A DNA stretch of 41,097 bases from Paracoccaceae bacterium (lineage in GTDB: Bacteria > Pseudomonadota > Alphaproteobacteria > Rhodobacterales > Rhodobacteraceae). Positions within the stretch are counted from its first letter, which is position 1; the number at the start of each line of letters is the position of its first letter. The DNA lies in the NCBI GenBank assembly GCA_020447005.1, contig JAGRDO010000026.1:1-41097 (forward strand), written 5' to 3'. Shown here piece by piece: positions 1 to 7,968 of the stretch. Under the pieces are notes generated by a model that was not told the DNA's origin, did no database searches, and saw nothing but the letters and a program-made list of their open reading frames with translations. Position numbers and translations under genes: made by a program.

Positions 1-2
1 GC

Positions 3-191
3 GAGGTGCCCTGCGCCTTTGTCGAACTGAAGGAAGGCGCGTCGGCGGATGAGGCCGAACTGATCGCCTTTGCCCGCGCAAGGCTTGCCGGGTTCAAGAC
101 GCCAAAGCGCGTGATCTTCGGCGATCTGCCCAAGACCTCGACCGGCAAGGTTCAGAAATTCGAACTGAGGGCCGCGGCAAAGGCGCTTTAG
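3..191 (+). CDS. Acyl-CoA synthetase / AMP-dependent ligase, C-terminal end (5' truncated by window)
   Basis: Only the last 62 codons are present; the frame is open to the left edge. The visible part is the small C-terminal domain of the ANL superfamily (acyl-CoA synthetases, which activate a carboxylic acid as acyl-AMP and transfer it to CoA). It ends in the PKTSTGKVQKFELR segment, matching the A10 motif PKTxxGK whose lysine is needed for adenylation, preceded by FKTPKRV, a usual hinge-side segment of this family. Substrate specificity cannot be read from this fragment. It converges on bamE with a 43-nt gap that holds a hairpin. Family confidence is high, exact substrate unknown. Confidence 0.85.
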   Translation, partial: EVPCAFVELKEGASADEAELIAFARARLAGFKTPKRVIFGDLPKTSTGKVQKFELRAAAKAL

Positions 192-192
192 G

Positions 193-216
193 CGGCAAGG
201 GCGGCGGGCCTTGCCG
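193..216. terminator. Hairpin between convergent acyl-CoA synthetase and bamE
   Basis: CGGCAAGG (193-200) pairs with CCTTGCCG (209-216) around an 8-nt loop. It lies directly after the stop codon of the + strand gene and before the stop of bamE on the - strand, so it may serve both. There is no T-tract, so termination is inferred from position only. Confidence 0.4.
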
Positions 217-234
217 GCCCGCGCCGCGACAGCG

Positions 235-693
235 TCAATTGTTCAGAAGCTGGCCCGCGTTCAGGTTGCCGATATTGCCCAGAAGCTGACGCAGGAAGCT
301 CAGCCCCTTGATATTGCTGTCCGTCACCCGGCGCGAAAGGACGATGACCTTGCCGTCCTCCAGCCCGAAATGCTCGACATTCTCGACGATCCCCTGATCG
401 TCGAAGCTGATCGCGACCACGTTGCGCTCGATCTCCTGCGGTTCGCGCATCCCGTAATTGCGGAACCGGCTGCCGACATAATACCAGCCTGCCCCGGTCA
501 AAAGACCCATCGAAGACGGGCGGCCCACATAGTTCGCGACATCCTGCTTGGTCGAAGTTCCGACCACGACCTTTTCAAGGTCCTCATCGCGGGGAACATA
601 ACCGTGGTTGCGATAGACCGCCGTGCAGGCGACCAGCGACACTGCCAAAAGCAGGATCACGCCGCGTCTTATCCCGTTGCCGAGCCTGCCCAT
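235..693 (-). CDS. bamE: Outer membrane protein assembly factor BamE (SmpA/OmlA lipoprotein)
   Basis: The 152-aa product has a basic N-terminus, a hydrophobic stretch and a lipobox (SLVAC, Cys23), so it should be a lipoprotein. The mature part carries the SmpA/OmlA signature: GTSTKQDVANYVGRPS followed by WYYVGSRF and a later VVAISFDDQGIVENV segment. BamE is an accessory lipoprotein of the beta-barrel assembly (BAM) complex at the outer membrane. In alphaproteobacteria it is usually annotated as outer membrane protein assembly factor BamE. It is divergent from the yceD-like gene, sharing the 694-807 intergenic region. BamB and BamD are also in this window at other loci. Confidence 0.9.
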   Translation of the reverse strand: MGRLGNGIRRGVILLLAVSLVACTAVYRNHGYVPRDEDLEKVVVGTSTKQDVANYVGRPSSMGLLTGAGWYYVGSRFRNYGMREPQEIERNVVAISFDDQGIVENVEHFGLEDGKVIVLSRRVTDSNIKGLSFLRQLLGNIGNLNAGQLLNN

Positions 694-807
694 GCCACCC
701 TCTTGCCTTGAAGCCTCAAGCCTTTTATCCGGCTTACAACATGCCGGTACCTGCCATCAAGGCGGATGGTGCGTTTCCGGACAGTTGGCCGCACAAGACG
801 GAGCCAG

Positions 808-1386
808 ATGATGCCAGAGCCTGACGCCGACCTCTCGCCGCCGTGGTCCCATCCCCTCCGGCTTGCCGAGTTGCCGGCGCGAAAGCCGACCCGCTTCCGC
901 CTTGCGCCGGATGCCGAGGCGCGTGACGCCATCGCCGCCGCGCTGGGTCTCTCCGGCCTTGACGCGATCGGGATGCAGGGCGAATTGCGCCCCACGGGCC
1001 GGGACGACTGGGAACTGGCGGCGACGCTGACCGCTTCGGTCACGCAGCCCTGCATCGTGACGCTCGCGCCGGTGATCACGCGAATAGAAGAGACGATCTT
1101 CCGCCGGTACCTTGCCAGCATGGAGTTTCCCACCGAGGAAGAAACGGAAATGCCCGAGGACGACACCGCCGAACCGCTTCCGGCCGAGGTCGATCTGGGC
1201 GCGGTGATGGTCGAAGCGCTGGCGCTTGCCCTGCCGCAATACCCAAGGACCGAGGGCGTGGAATTCGCCGCGCTACAGCTTGCCGAAGCGGGCGTTACGC
1301 CCATGACGGACGACGCCCTGAAGCCCTTCGCGGGGCTTGCGGCGCTTCTTGGCGGCACGCGCGAAGCGGGTGACGACGAAGAGTGA
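808..1386 (+). CDS. yceD: YceD/DUF177 family protein, 23S rRNA accumulation factor
   Basis: About 192 aa. Members of this family (YceD, COG1399) are needed for 23S rRNA accumulation in bacteria and plastids and are nearly always encoded next to rpmF, as here. Visible family features include the central GELRPTGRDDWELAATLTA strand region and the segment TQPCIVTLAPVITRIEE. An upstream in-frame ATG at 766 exists, but ACGGAG at 798-803 sits just before a double ATG at 808 and 811, so one of those is the probable start. It begins the + strand cluster yceD-rpmF-plsX-fabH. The E. coli-type CxxC motifs are not seen; only one Cys is present. Confidence 0.85.
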   Translation: MMPEPDADLSPPWSHPLRLAELPARKPTRFRLAPDAEARDAIAAALGLSGLDAIGMQGELRPTGRDDWELAATLTASVTQPCIVTLAPVITRIEETIFRRYLASMEFPTEEETEMPEDDTAEPLPAEVDLGAVMVEALALALPQYPRTEGVEFAALQLAEAGVTPMTDDALKPFAGLAALLGGTREAGDDEE

Positions 1387-1417
1387 ACCCTTCCTGTCAG
1401 ATCGCCCCAGAAAAGAC

Positions 1418-1445
1418 TTGCGCCCGGCCGGAATCGCAGTATGTT
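1418..1445 (+). promoter_or_regulatory. Candidate sigma-70-type promoter upstream of rpmF
   Basis: TTGCGC at 1418-1423 and TATGTT at 1440-1445 are separated by 16 nt. The site lies in the 165-nt gap between yceD and rpmF, about 105 nt before the L32 start. Match to the TTGACA/TATAAT consensus is partial, so this is an inference that rpmF-plsX-fabH can be transcribed independently of yceD. Confidence 0.35.
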
Positions 1446-1551
1446 CCCGGCCTCGCTTGAACGTTGGGTTCGCACCGGGTCTTTCTATGGTCCGCAGGTG
1501 ACTAATCCACAGGAAATCATGGGCTTAGCCCCAATAACCCGAGGTTGAGAC

Positions 1552-1758
1552 ATGGCTGTCCCTCAGAACCGAGTCACGCGGTCCCGCCGCAACATGCGCC
1601 GCGCGCATGACGCGCTCGTCGCCGCGAACCCGAACGAATGCCCGAACTGCGGCGAACTGAAGCGCCCGCATCACGTCTGCGGCGCCTGCGGTCACTACAA
1701 TGACCGTGAAGTCGTCGCTCAGGCGGCCGAGGTCGATCTGGACGAAGACGCGGCGTAA
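1552..1758 (+). CDS. rpmF: 50S ribosomal protein L32
   Basis: A 68-aa basic protein starting [20 protein letters not shown], the typical alphaproteobacterial L32 N-terminus. It contains a zinc-ribbon-like pair of motifs, CPNCGE and CGACGH. L32 is a component of the large ribosomal subunit. The start is supported by a GAGGTTGAG sequence a few bases upstream. The rpmF-plsX-fabH order ties ribosome supply to lipid synthesis and is widely conserved. Confidence 0.97.
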   Translation: MAVPQNRVTRSRRNMRRAHDALVAANPNECPNCGELKRPHHVCGACGHYNDREVVAQAAEVDLDEDAA

Positions 1759-1782
1759 GCTCGCGTCGCGTTCTCGCGGCAG

Positions 1783-2904
1783 ATGCCGAACCCGGAAACA
1801 CCGCAACCCGAAATGCCCTTGGGGGGGAATTCGGGTCGCATTGTCATTTCCGTCGATGCGATGGGCGGGGACCGCGGCGCTGCCGCGGTTGTCGCCGGCA
1901 TGGCCAATTCGGCGGCCAGGAACCCCGATATCGAATTCATCCTGCACGGGCCGGAAGCTGCCCTGCGCGAGCTTGTCTCGCACCAGCCCTCGCTTGCCGG
2001 CCGCTGCCAGATCCGCAACGCCGAAGGCGTCGTGTCGATGGATGACAAGCCCAGTCAGGTGATGCGCAACGGCGCGGGCACCTCGATGTGGTCGGCGATC
2101 GAAAGCGTCCGCAACGGCGAGGCGACCGTCGCGGTCAGCTGCGGCAATACCGGCGCGCTGATGGCGCTTTCGGTGATCCGGCTGCGGCGCCTGCCGGGTG
2201 TCAACCGCCCGGCCATCGCCTGCCTCTGGCCGTCGCGCAACCCCGTCGGGTTCAACGTCATGCTGGACGTCGGCGCCGACATCAAGGCCGAAGCCGCCGA
2301 TCTGCTGCAATATGCGCTGATGGGCGCCTCCTATGCCCGCAACGGGCTGGGCATCGCGCGCCCGCGCGTCGGAATCCTCAATGTCGGAACCGAGGATCAC
2401 AAGGGCCGGGCCGAGTTGAAACAGGCCCAGGACATGATCGCCGAGGCGACCGAGACCGGCAATTTCGACTATGTCGGCTTTGTCGAGGGCGGAGACCTTC
2501 CTTCCGACCGCGTGGATGTGATCGTCACCGACGGTTTCACGGGCAATATCGCGCTGAAAACCGGGGAAGGAACCGCCAAGCTTGTCGGAGACTTCCTGCG
2601 CCAGTCGCTCGCGTCGACCATCGCGTCCCGAATCGGATCGTTTCTGGCTCTCGGGTCGCTGAAACGGCTGCGCCAGCGGATCGATCCGCGTCAGGTCAAT
2701 GGCGGTGTCTTCCTTGGCCTGAACGGAACCGTGGTCAAATCGCACGGATCGGCCGATGCAACCGGGGTCTCGGCCGCGATCAAGCTGGCCTTCCGGCTGG
2801 CCCAGTCCGGTTTTCAGGATCGTCTGGCGGCACGGGTTGCCTCGGTCGCTTCGGCGGGGCAGGATGCCGTCGAAAAAGCTTCAGAAGATGGAACCGCAGT
2901 ATGA
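1783..2904 (+). CDS. plsX: Phosphate acyltransferase PlsX
   Basis: 373 aa. PlsX makes acyl-phosphate from acyl-ACP and inorganic phosphate, feeding PlsY for phosphatidic acid synthesis; it is a peripheral membrane enzyme. The signature ISVDAMGGDRG lies near residue 25, followed by GTSMWSAIESVRNGEA, VSCGNTGALM and the C-terminal GGVFLGLNGTVVKSHGS. The N-terminal extension of about 20 residues before the first strand is longer than usual; an in-frame ATG at 1813 is an alternative start. The stop codon overlaps the fabH start (ATGA at 2901-2904), so the two are translationally coupled. Confidence 0.96.
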   Translation: MPNPETPQPEMPLGGNSGRIVISVDAMGGDRGAAAVVAGMANSAARNPDIEFILHGPEAALRELVSHQPSLAGRCQIRNAEGVVSMDDKPSQVMRNGAGTSMWSAIESVRNGEATVAVSCGNTGALMALSVIRLRRLPGVNRPAIACLWPSRNPVGFNVMLDVGADIKAEAADLLQYALMGASYARNGLGIARPRVGILNVGTEDHKGRAELKQAQDMIAEATETGNFDYVGFVEGGDLPSDRVDVIVTDGFTGNIALKTGEGTAKLVGDFLRQSLASTIASRIGSFLALGSLKRLRQRIDPRQVNGGVFLGLNGTVVKSHGSADATGVSAAIKLAFRLAQSGFQDRLAARVASVASAGQDAVEKASEDGTAV

Positions 2905-3875
2905 CCATCCGTGCCGTTGTCCGGGGTGTCGGGCACTACCTGCCTGAACGCGTGGTTCCCAACAGCGAATTCGAACAGAGGATCGACACCACGGATGAAT
3001 GGATCCGTGCGCGCACCGGAATCGAGCAGCGCCATTTTGCCGCCGAGGGCGAAACGACATCCGATCTGGGTGCCCGGGCCGCCGCGGCGGCGCTGGCCGA
3101 TGCGGGGATGGAACCGGACGCGCTCGACGCGCTGATCCTCGCCACCTCGACCGCCGATCTGACCTTTCCCTCCGCGGCGACGATGATCCAAAGCAAGATC
3201 GGCATGAAATCCGGTTTTGCCTTCGATGTGCAGGCCGTTTGCGCGGGCTTCGTCTTCGCGCTGGCCAATGCCAATGCGCTGATCACCTCGGGCCAGGCGC
3301 GCCGGGTTCTTGTGGTCGGCGCGGAAACCTTCAGCCGCATCCTCGACTTCGAGGACCGGACGACCTGCGTCCTGTTCGGGGACGGCGCCGGGGCGGTGGT
3401 TCTGGAGGCGGGCGACGGGACCGGCACCCCCGCGGATCGAGGAATCCTCGCGACCGATCTGAACAGCGACGGCAGCTACCGCGACCTGCTCTATGTGGAC
3501 GGCGGGGTTTCAACCACCGGAACCGCGGGCCATCTGCGCATGCAGGGCAATCAGGTCTTTCGCCACGCCGTCGAAAAGCTGGCCGCCACCGCCCATGCCG
3601 CGCTCGGCAAGGTCGGGCTTTCGGGCGAGGATGTCGACTGGATCGTGCCCCATCAGGCCAATCTGCGAATCATCGCCGCCACGGCCAGCCGCATGCAGGT
3701 CCCGATGGACCGCGTCGTCGTCACCGTACAGGACCACGGCAACACCTCTGCCGCGTCGATTCCGCTCGCCCTGTCGGTCGGCAAGGCGCGCGGACAGATC
3801 AAAACCGGCGATCTGATCGTGACCGAGGCCATCGGCGGCGGTCTCTCATGGGGGTCGGTCGTCCTGCGGTGGTGA
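2901..3875 (+). CDS. fabH: Beta-ketoacyl-ACP synthase III FabH
   Basis: 324 aa. It condenses acetyl-CoA with malonyl-ACP to start type II fatty acid synthesis. The catalytic triad is visible: Cys114 in QAVCAGF, His251 in PHQANLRI and Asn281 in DHGNTSAAS. TDEWIRARTGI near residue 31 and the C-terminal GGGLSWGS are also family hallmarks. The frame is open far upstream, but the ATG at 2901 overlapping the plsX stop gives the normal FabH N-terminus (MTIRAVVRGVGHYLPE) and the normal length. It is followed by a short inverted repeat and ihfA. Confidence 0.97.
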   Translation: MTIRAVVRGVGHYLPERVVPNSEFEQRIDTTDEWIRARTGIEQRHFAAEGETTSDLGARAAAAALADAGMEPDALDALILATSTADLTFPSAATMIQSKIGMKSGFAFDVQAVCAGFVFALANANALITSGQARRVLVVGAETFSRILDFEDRTTCVLFGDGAGAVVLEAGDGTGTPADRGILATDLNSDGSYRDLLYVDGGVSTTGTAGHLRMQGNQVFRHAVEKLAATAHAALGKVGLSGEDVDWIVPHQANLRIIAATASRMQVPMDRVVVTVQDHGNTSAASIPLALSVGKARGQIKTGDLIVTEAIGGGLSWGSVVLRW

Positions 3876-3881
3876 TTTACC

Positions 3882-3903
3882 GCTTGAGCGAGCCGCCTCA
3901 AGC
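3882..3903 (+). terminator. Weak hairpin after fabH
   Basis: GCTTGAG (3882-3888) and CTCAAGC (3897-3903) form a 7-bp stem with an 8-nt loop a few bases after the fabH stop. No T-tract follows, so it is at most a leaky or Rho-assisted terminator. It separates fabH from ihfA, whose upstream region (3904-3965) is locally AT-richer and may carry its own promoter. Confidence 0.35.
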
Positions 3904-3965
3904 CATTGATATTGACTTGGGAATTCATTCCCCCCATCCTTCCCGCAAACCAACGGGGGGACGAC

Positions 3966-4268
3966 ATGAGCGAAAAGACATTAACGCGGATGGATCTGAG
4001 CGAAGCGGTTTTCCGTGAAGTCGGGCTTTCTCGTAATGAATCCGCGCAGTTGGTCGAAAGCGTTCTGCAACACATGTCCGACGCGCTGGTGCGTGGAGAG
4101 ACGGTGAAGATCTCGTCTTTCGGGACATTTTCGGTCCGCGACAAGGCCGCGCGCGTCGGCCGCAACCCGAAAACCGGCGATGAAGTGCCTATCCATCCGC
4201 GCCGGGTACTGACATTCCGGCCCTCGCATCTGATGAAAGACCGCGTGGCCGCCGGCAACAAGGGCTGA
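3966..4268 (+). CDS. ihfA: Integration host factor subunit alpha
   Basis: 100 aa, the expected length. IHF is a heterodimeric DNA-bending protein; this is the alpha subunit by its N-terminus ([19 protein letters not shown]) and position after fabH. The HU/IHF signature around [28 protein letters not shown] is complete, including the RNPKTG beta-arm whose proline intercalates into DNA. The start ATG at 3966 follows a GGGGGG-ACGAC sequence; an upstream in-frame extension lacks family similarity. The MerR-like gene follows after 11 nt. Confidence 0.95.
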   Translation: MSEKTLTRMDLSEAVFREVGLSRNESAQLVESVLQHMSDALVRGETVKISSFGTFSVRDKAARVGRNPKTGDEVPIHPRRVLTFRPSHLMKDRVAAGNKG

Positions 4269-4279
4269 GGCTGCTGAGA

Positions 4280-4993
4280 ATGACCAAATCCGCGGAGGCC
4301 TTCCGGACGATCAGCGAAGTCTCCGAACTTCTGGAAACGCCCGCGCATGTCCTGCGCTTCTGGGAAAGCCGTTTCACGCAGGTCAAGCCGGTCAAGCGGG
4401 CCGGTGGACGTCGGTATTACCGGCCCGGCGACGTCGCCCTTCTGGGCGGGATCAAGCAGCTTCTGCACAATGACGGCCTGACCATTCGCGGGGTTCAGAA
4501 GATACTGCGCGAACAGGGTGTGCGCCACGTGGCCGACCATTCGAACGTGACGGTGGCCGAGCCACTCGCAGAGGCGGAACCGGAAAAACCGAAAGGGACC
4601 GGTCCGCGCCCCACCCCGGCGCCGCCGGAAACCGTCTGGCCCGAAACACCGTCGCCCGATACCGCCCCCGCTGCCGGCACGTTTGTTCCCGACCCCGGCG
4701 ACACCGCTTCCGAAGCGCCCATGGACGTGGATGTGCCCACGCTGCCCGCCGGGGGTCCGGACAATGTCCTGCCGCTGACGATGCCCGACACGCCCGCGTC
4801 GCAGACGGCCGCGGCGGACACGAAGGCGCCCGAACCGGCGGCCGATGCGGCGAACCCGCCCGCGGCCACCCTTCTGCGCGCGATGGACACGCTTCGCGCG
4901 CGCGACAAGAAGGCCGAATTGCTCTCGGTCTATCTGCGCCTTTCCAAACTCCGCGACCGGATCAGCGGCAGCAACATCCCGCGTCGCGGCTAG
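4280..4993 (+). CDS. MerR-family transcriptional regulator with long Pro/Ala-rich linker
   Basis: 237 aa. Residues about 8-75 form a MerR winged helix ([20 protein letters not shown], then [14 protein letters not shown]). The middle, about residues 90-195, is rich in Pro, Ala, Glu and Thr and looks disordered. A short conserved helix follows at the C-terminus ([17 protein letters not shown]). There is no metal-binding cysteine pattern, so it is not a metal sensor. In related genomes a MerR-like gene sits after ihfA in the same operon; its target is not known to me. The stop is at 4993, shortly before tRNA-Pro. Confidence 0.85.
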   Translation: MTKSAEAFRTISEVSELLETPAHVLRFWESRFTQVKPVKRAGGRRYYRPGDVALLGGIKQLLHNDGLTIRGVQKILREQGVRHVADHSNVTVAEPLAEAEPEKPKGTGPRPTPAPPETVWPETPSPDTAPAAGTFVPDPGDTASEAPMDVDVPTLPAGGPDNVLPLTMPDTPASQTAAADTKAPEPAADAANPPAATLLRAMDTLRARDKKAELLSVYLRLSKLRDRISGSNIPRRG

Positions 4994-5032
4994 GGCCGGC
5001 ATGCCCGCGCGAACTGCCGCGCTTTTTGGCGC

Positions 5033-5062
5033 TTGCCCCCACCCCCGCAATCGGCCTATACA
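5033..5062 (+). promoter_or_regulatory. Candidate promoter of tRNA-Pro
   Basis: TTGCCC at 5033-5038 and CTATAC at 5056-5061 are separated by 17 nt and end about 10 nt before the mature tRNA 5' end, the usual geometry for a tRNA promoter. The hexamers only partly match consensus. Confidence 0.5.
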
Positions 5063-5071
5063 CCGCCGCGT

Positions 5072-5149
5072 CGGGCCGTGGCGCAGCCTGGTTAGCGCGT
5101 CCGTCTGGGGGGCGGAAGGTCGCGAGTTCGAATCTCGCCGGCCCGACCA
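5072..5149 (+). tRNA. tRNA-Pro (anticodon GGG), CCA encoded
   Basis: A full cloverleaf can be drawn. Acceptor CGGGCCG (5072-5078) pairs with CGGCCCG (5139-5145); the D-stem is GCGC/GCGC (5081-5084, 5095-5098). The anticodon stem TCCGT/GCGGA encloses loop CTGGGGG with anticodon GGG at 5107-5109. T-stem GCGAG/CTCGC encloses TTCGAAT, then discriminator A (5146) and encoded CCA (5147-5149). It reads CCC and probably CCU codons for proline. Confidence 0.96.
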
Positions 5150-5156
5150 TCACCGA

Positions 5157-5186
5157 AACGCCCACCCCCTTGCCGGGGTGGGCGTT
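5157..5186 (+). terminator. Strong hairpin after tRNA-Pro
   Basis: AACGCCCACCCC (5157-5168) pairs perfectly with GGGGTGGGCGTT (5175-5186) around a 6-nt loop, a 12-bp stem starting 7 nt after the tRNA CCA. Only a short pyrimidine/AT stretch follows. It probably ends or processes the tRNA transcript, and lies just upstream of the dcd start. Confidence 0.65.
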
Positions 5187-5206
5187 CGCATATTGAAAGG
5201 CGCAGC

Positions 5207-6289
5207 ATGACCGCTGGCGGAGTTCTTGCCGACACCGCGATCCGCGCGATGATCGCCTCGGGCCAGATCGGGGCCGACGCGCCCGTTCTGGATGCGCAGA
5301 TACAGCCCGCCAGCCTTGACCTTCGGCTGGGCACGACCGCCCATCGGGTGCGTGCCTCGTTTCTTGCCGGCAAGGGGCGCAGCGTGGCCGAAAGGCTGGC
5401 GGAATTCGGAATGCACCGGATCGACCTGACCGCCGGCGCCGTGCTGGAAAAGGGCTGCGTCTATGTCGTGCCGCTGATGGAACACCTTGCCCTGCCCAGG
5501 GGCATGACCGGTGCCGCCAGCGCCAAATCCTCGATCGGGCGGCTCGACCTCCTGACCCGGATCATCACCGATCAGGGCACCGAGTTCGACCGCGTCCCCG
5601 ACGGCTATCGGGGCCGGCTTTATGTCGAGATCTGCCCGCAAAGCTTTTCGGTCATCGCCACGGCGGGCCAGATGCTGACGCAGATCATCTTCCGCCAGGG
5701 CCAGACCCTTATTTCCGATACCGAGCTTCGGGCGATCCATGCGCGCTCGCCCATCGTCAGCGGAGAGCCCGTGATCTCTGGCGGGCTTGGCTTTTCAGTC
5801 GACCTCAGGCCCAAGACCGGCACCCTTGTCGGTTACCGGGCCAAACCCCATACCGGCGTGATCGACCTTGCCCGGCTTGGATATTATGACCCGGCCGAAT
5901 TCTGGGAAGAGGTGCGCACCGAGACCGGCTGGATCATCCTCGACCCCGGCGCCTTCTACATCCTCGTCAGCCGCGAGGCGATCGCCATACCCCCGGAATG
6001 CGCCGCCGAAATGGCGCCCTATCTGGCGATGGTCGGCGAATTCCGGGTGCATTACGCGGGGTTCTTCGATCCCGGCTTTGGCTGGGCCGAAGCCGGTGGC
6101 GCAGGCTCGCGCGGGGTGCTTGAGGTGCGCTGTCACGAAGCGCCCTTTGTCCTCGAACATGGGCAAATCGTCGGCCGGCTGGTCTATGAACGCATGGCCT
6201 CGGCCCCGGAACGGATCTATGGCGCCGATCTGGCCTCGAACTATCAGGGGCAGGGCCTGAAACTCTCCAAGCATTTTGCCGCCCGCTAG
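5207..6289 (+). CDS. dcd: 2'-deoxycytidine 5'-triphosphate deaminase, double-length form
   Basis: 360 aa, nearly twice the length of E. coli Dcd (about 193 aa). The enzyme deaminates dCTP to dUTP for dTMP supply. The N-terminal half has the dUTPase/Dcd fold signatures: QIQPASLDLRLG (31-42), AKSSIGRLDL (106-115) and GYRGRLYVEICPQSF with the likely catalytic glutamate at 141. The C-terminal half (about 175-360) contains a second, diverged copy-like domain beginning GGLGFSVDLRPKTG, with a VHYAGFFDPGFGW segment. This long form is known in alphaproteobacteria. The start is supported by AAAGG upstream of ATG 5207. It converges on the small gene at 6312 with a 22-nt gap. Confidence 0.9.
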   Translation: MTAGGVLADTAIRAMIASGQIGADAPVLDAQIQPASLDLRLGTTAHRVRASFLAGKGRSVAERLAEFGMHRIDLTAGAVLEKGCVYVVPLMEHLALPRGMTGAASAKSSIGRLDLLTRIITDQGTEFDRVPDGYRGRLYVEICPQSFSVIATAGQMLTQIIFRQGQTLISDTELRAIHARSPIVSGEPVISGGLGFSVDLRPKTGTLVGYRAKPHTGVIDLARLGYYDPAEFWEEVRTETGWIILDPGAFYILVSREAIAIPPECAAEMAPYLAMVGEFRVHYAGFFDPGFGWAEAGGAGSRGVLEVRCHEAPFVLEHGQIVGRLVYERMASAPERIYGADLASNYQGQGLKLSKHFAAR

Positions 6290-6311
6290 GCCGGCGGCCC
6301 GAACGGCCCGG

Positions 6312-6542
6312 TCAGCGCATCGTCCGGCGTAACATCCTTATCGCCCGCCTGAGGCGGCCGACGGTCTTTTTCGTCTCTGCCGCGCGGGTCTTTTCCTCAG
6401 CCGTCATCTCGGCCCGGTCCTTGCCGCGCCGGGACGCGTAGTCGATGCCCCTGCTCAGACCGACACTGACCAGACTGCGCATCGCCATGCGCAGGACCTG
6501 TTGCAGCGCCCGTTCCAATGTCATCTCGCAACCACCTGTCAA
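6312..6542 (-). CDS. Small basic protein of unknown function, downstream of scpB
   Basis: 76 aa from the ATG at 6542, which overlaps the scpB stop codon (ATGA); a second ATG at 6524 with AGGTGG upstream could be the real start. The sequence is strongly charged and Arg/Lys-rich, with an amphipathic N-terminal helix (LERALQQVLRMAMRSLV) and a basic C-terminal helix (RLRRAIRMLRRTMR). No cysteine motif apart from Cys5 and no membrane segment are apparent. The overlap with scpB supports real expression as the last gene of the argS-nagZ-scpAB run. I do not recognise a named family. Confidence 0.7.
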   Translation of the reverse strand: MTGGCEMTLERALQQVLRMAMRSLVSVGLSRGIDYASRRGKDRAEMTAEEKTRAAETKKTVGRLRRAIRMLRRTMR

Positions 6543-7183
6543 TCCTCGAAAAGTTCACTCTGCCCGATCTGGTCGTCGCTTTCCTCTTCGCCGCCAAGGC
6601 TTGCCCCCGGCAGGGGCCGGTTGTCCAGAAGACCGGCCGCCCGCAATTCCTTCAGCCCGGGCAGGTCGCGCGCGGATTCCAGCCCGAAATGGTCAAGAAA
6701 CCCTTGCGTCACGACATAGGTCACGGGCCGGCCCGGCGTCATCCGCCGGCGGCCGAACCTGATCCATTCCAGTTCCAGCAACTGGTCCACGGTTCCCCGG
6801 CTGACAGCGACGCCACGGATTTCCTCGATTTCGGCGCGGGTGCAGGGCTGGTGATAGGCAATGATCGCCAGCGTTTCGATCGCCGCGCGCGACAGCTTGC
6901 GCGTCTCGGTGGTTTCCTTCTGCATGAGAAAGCCCAGATCGGGGGCGGTCCGGATTGCCCATGCATCGCCGACCCGGGCGACATGCACCCCCCGCCCCTC
7001 ATAACGCTTGCGCAGATGCACCAGCGCCTCGGCCGGATCGGCGCCATGGGGCATCCGCGCGGCCAGATCGGCCACGCTGACCGGGTCGGCCGAGGCAAAG
7101 AGGATCGCCTCGACCATGCGTTCCTGTTCGCCCATCGGCGGGGCTTCGAAAAGGCTTTTTTCCCGGGGGTCGCGTTCGTTCAC
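6539..7183 (-). CDS. scpB: Segregation and condensation protein B
   Basis: 214 aa from a GTG start that overlaps the scpA stop (GTGA at 7183-7180); longer in-frame extensions run through scpA and are not credible. ScpB is the winged-helix partner of the bacterial SMC condensin and binds ScpA. Diagnostic segments are MVEAILFASADPVSVADLA, LSRAAIETLAIIAYHQPCTRAEIEEIRG and GRPVTYVVTQGFLDHFGL. The C-terminal tail (EEESDDQIGQSELFED) is acidic. It is translationally coupled to scpA and to the small gene downstream. Confidence 0.93.
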   Translation of the reverse strand: MNERDPREKSLFEAPPMGEQERMVEAILFASADPVSVADLAARMPHGADPAEALVHLRKRYEGRGVHVARVGDAWAIRTAPDLGFLMQKETTETRKLSRAAIETLAIIAYHQPCTRAEIEEIRGVAVSRGTVDQLLELEWIRFGRRRMTPGRPVTYVVTQGFLDHFGLESARDLPGLKELRAAGLLDNRPLPGASLGGEEESDDQIGQSELFED

Positions 7184-7968
7184 GTGTCTTTCCGCCGTAT
7201 AGCTATCGGGGCGAATGTATCGGTCTGGCGCAGTTCGATGCGGCCCTGCTTGGCCAGTTCCAGCGATGCGGCGAAGGTCGCGGCGGTGGCGGTACGGCGG
7301 CGTGCCGGGTCGGACCCCCAACCTTCGGGCAGATAGGCGGACAGATCGGTCCAGTCGCCCGCATAGCCGATCAGCCCGCGCATCCGCTCCAGCGCCTGTT
7401 CCATGGTGAAAATATGGTCGCGGTCCATCGCATAGGGGCGGAATTCGTCCCGCGTGCGGATACGCGCATAGGCCTGCATCAGGTCAAGCAATGTGGCCGA
7501 ATAGGTGACGCGGCGCACGCGGGTCACATCCTCGGGGATGCCGCGCACGAAAAAGTCGCGCCCCTTCTGGTCGCGCGCCATCAGCCGCGCGGCGGCGTCA
7601 CGCATGGCCTGAAGCCGCTCAAGCTGAAACGCCAGATGGGCGGCCAGTTCCTCGCCCGTGGGGCCTTCGTCGGCGGGATCGGGCGGCAGCAGCAGCCGCG
7701 ATTTCAGAAAGGCAAGCCAGGCGGCCATGACCAGATAATCTGCCGCAAGTTCAATCCGCAACACCTTGGCCTGATTGACAAAACCCAGATACTGCTCTGC
7801 CAGTTGCAGAACCGAGATCTTGCGCAGATCCACCTTTTGCGTGCGCGACAGCGTCAGAAGCAGGTCCAAAGGCCCCTCAAAACCGTCGACATCGACGATC
7901 AGCGCCTCGGCCGCCAGCCTTTCGCCGACCGACTGCGTGTCGCTCTCAAAAGGGGTCGGGTCAGACAA
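7180..7968 (-). CDS. scpA: Segregation and condensation protein A (kleisin)
   Basis: 262 aa. ScpA is the kleisin that bridges SMC heads and recruits ScpB for chromosome condensation. The N-terminal SMC-binding region contains VDGFEGPLDLLLTLSRTQKVDL, the strongest ScpA hallmark, followed by ADYLVMAAWLAFLKSRLLLP. The C-terminal winged helix region ends TFAASLELAKQGRIELRQ. It overlaps nagZ by 8 nt and scpB by 4 nt. Confidence 0.94.
   Translation of the reverse strand: MSDPTPFESDTQSVGERLAAEALIVDVDGFEGPLDLLLTLSRTQKVDLRKISVLQLAEQYLGFVNQAKVLRIELAADYLVMAAWLAFLKSRLLLPPDPADEGPTGEELAAHLAFQLERLQAMRDAAARLMARDQKGRDFFVRGIPEDVTRVRRVTYSATLLDLMQAYARIRTRDEFRPYAMDRDHIFTMEQALERMRGLIGYAGDWTDLSAYLPEGWGSDPARRRTATAATFAASLELAKQGRIELRQTDTFAPIAIRRKDT

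Noticed and set aside
5072..5186. tRNA-Pro as an integration site for a mobile element
   Set aside because: No integrase is nearby, I saw no 3' tRNA duplication downstream, and the gene following is housekeeping dcd.
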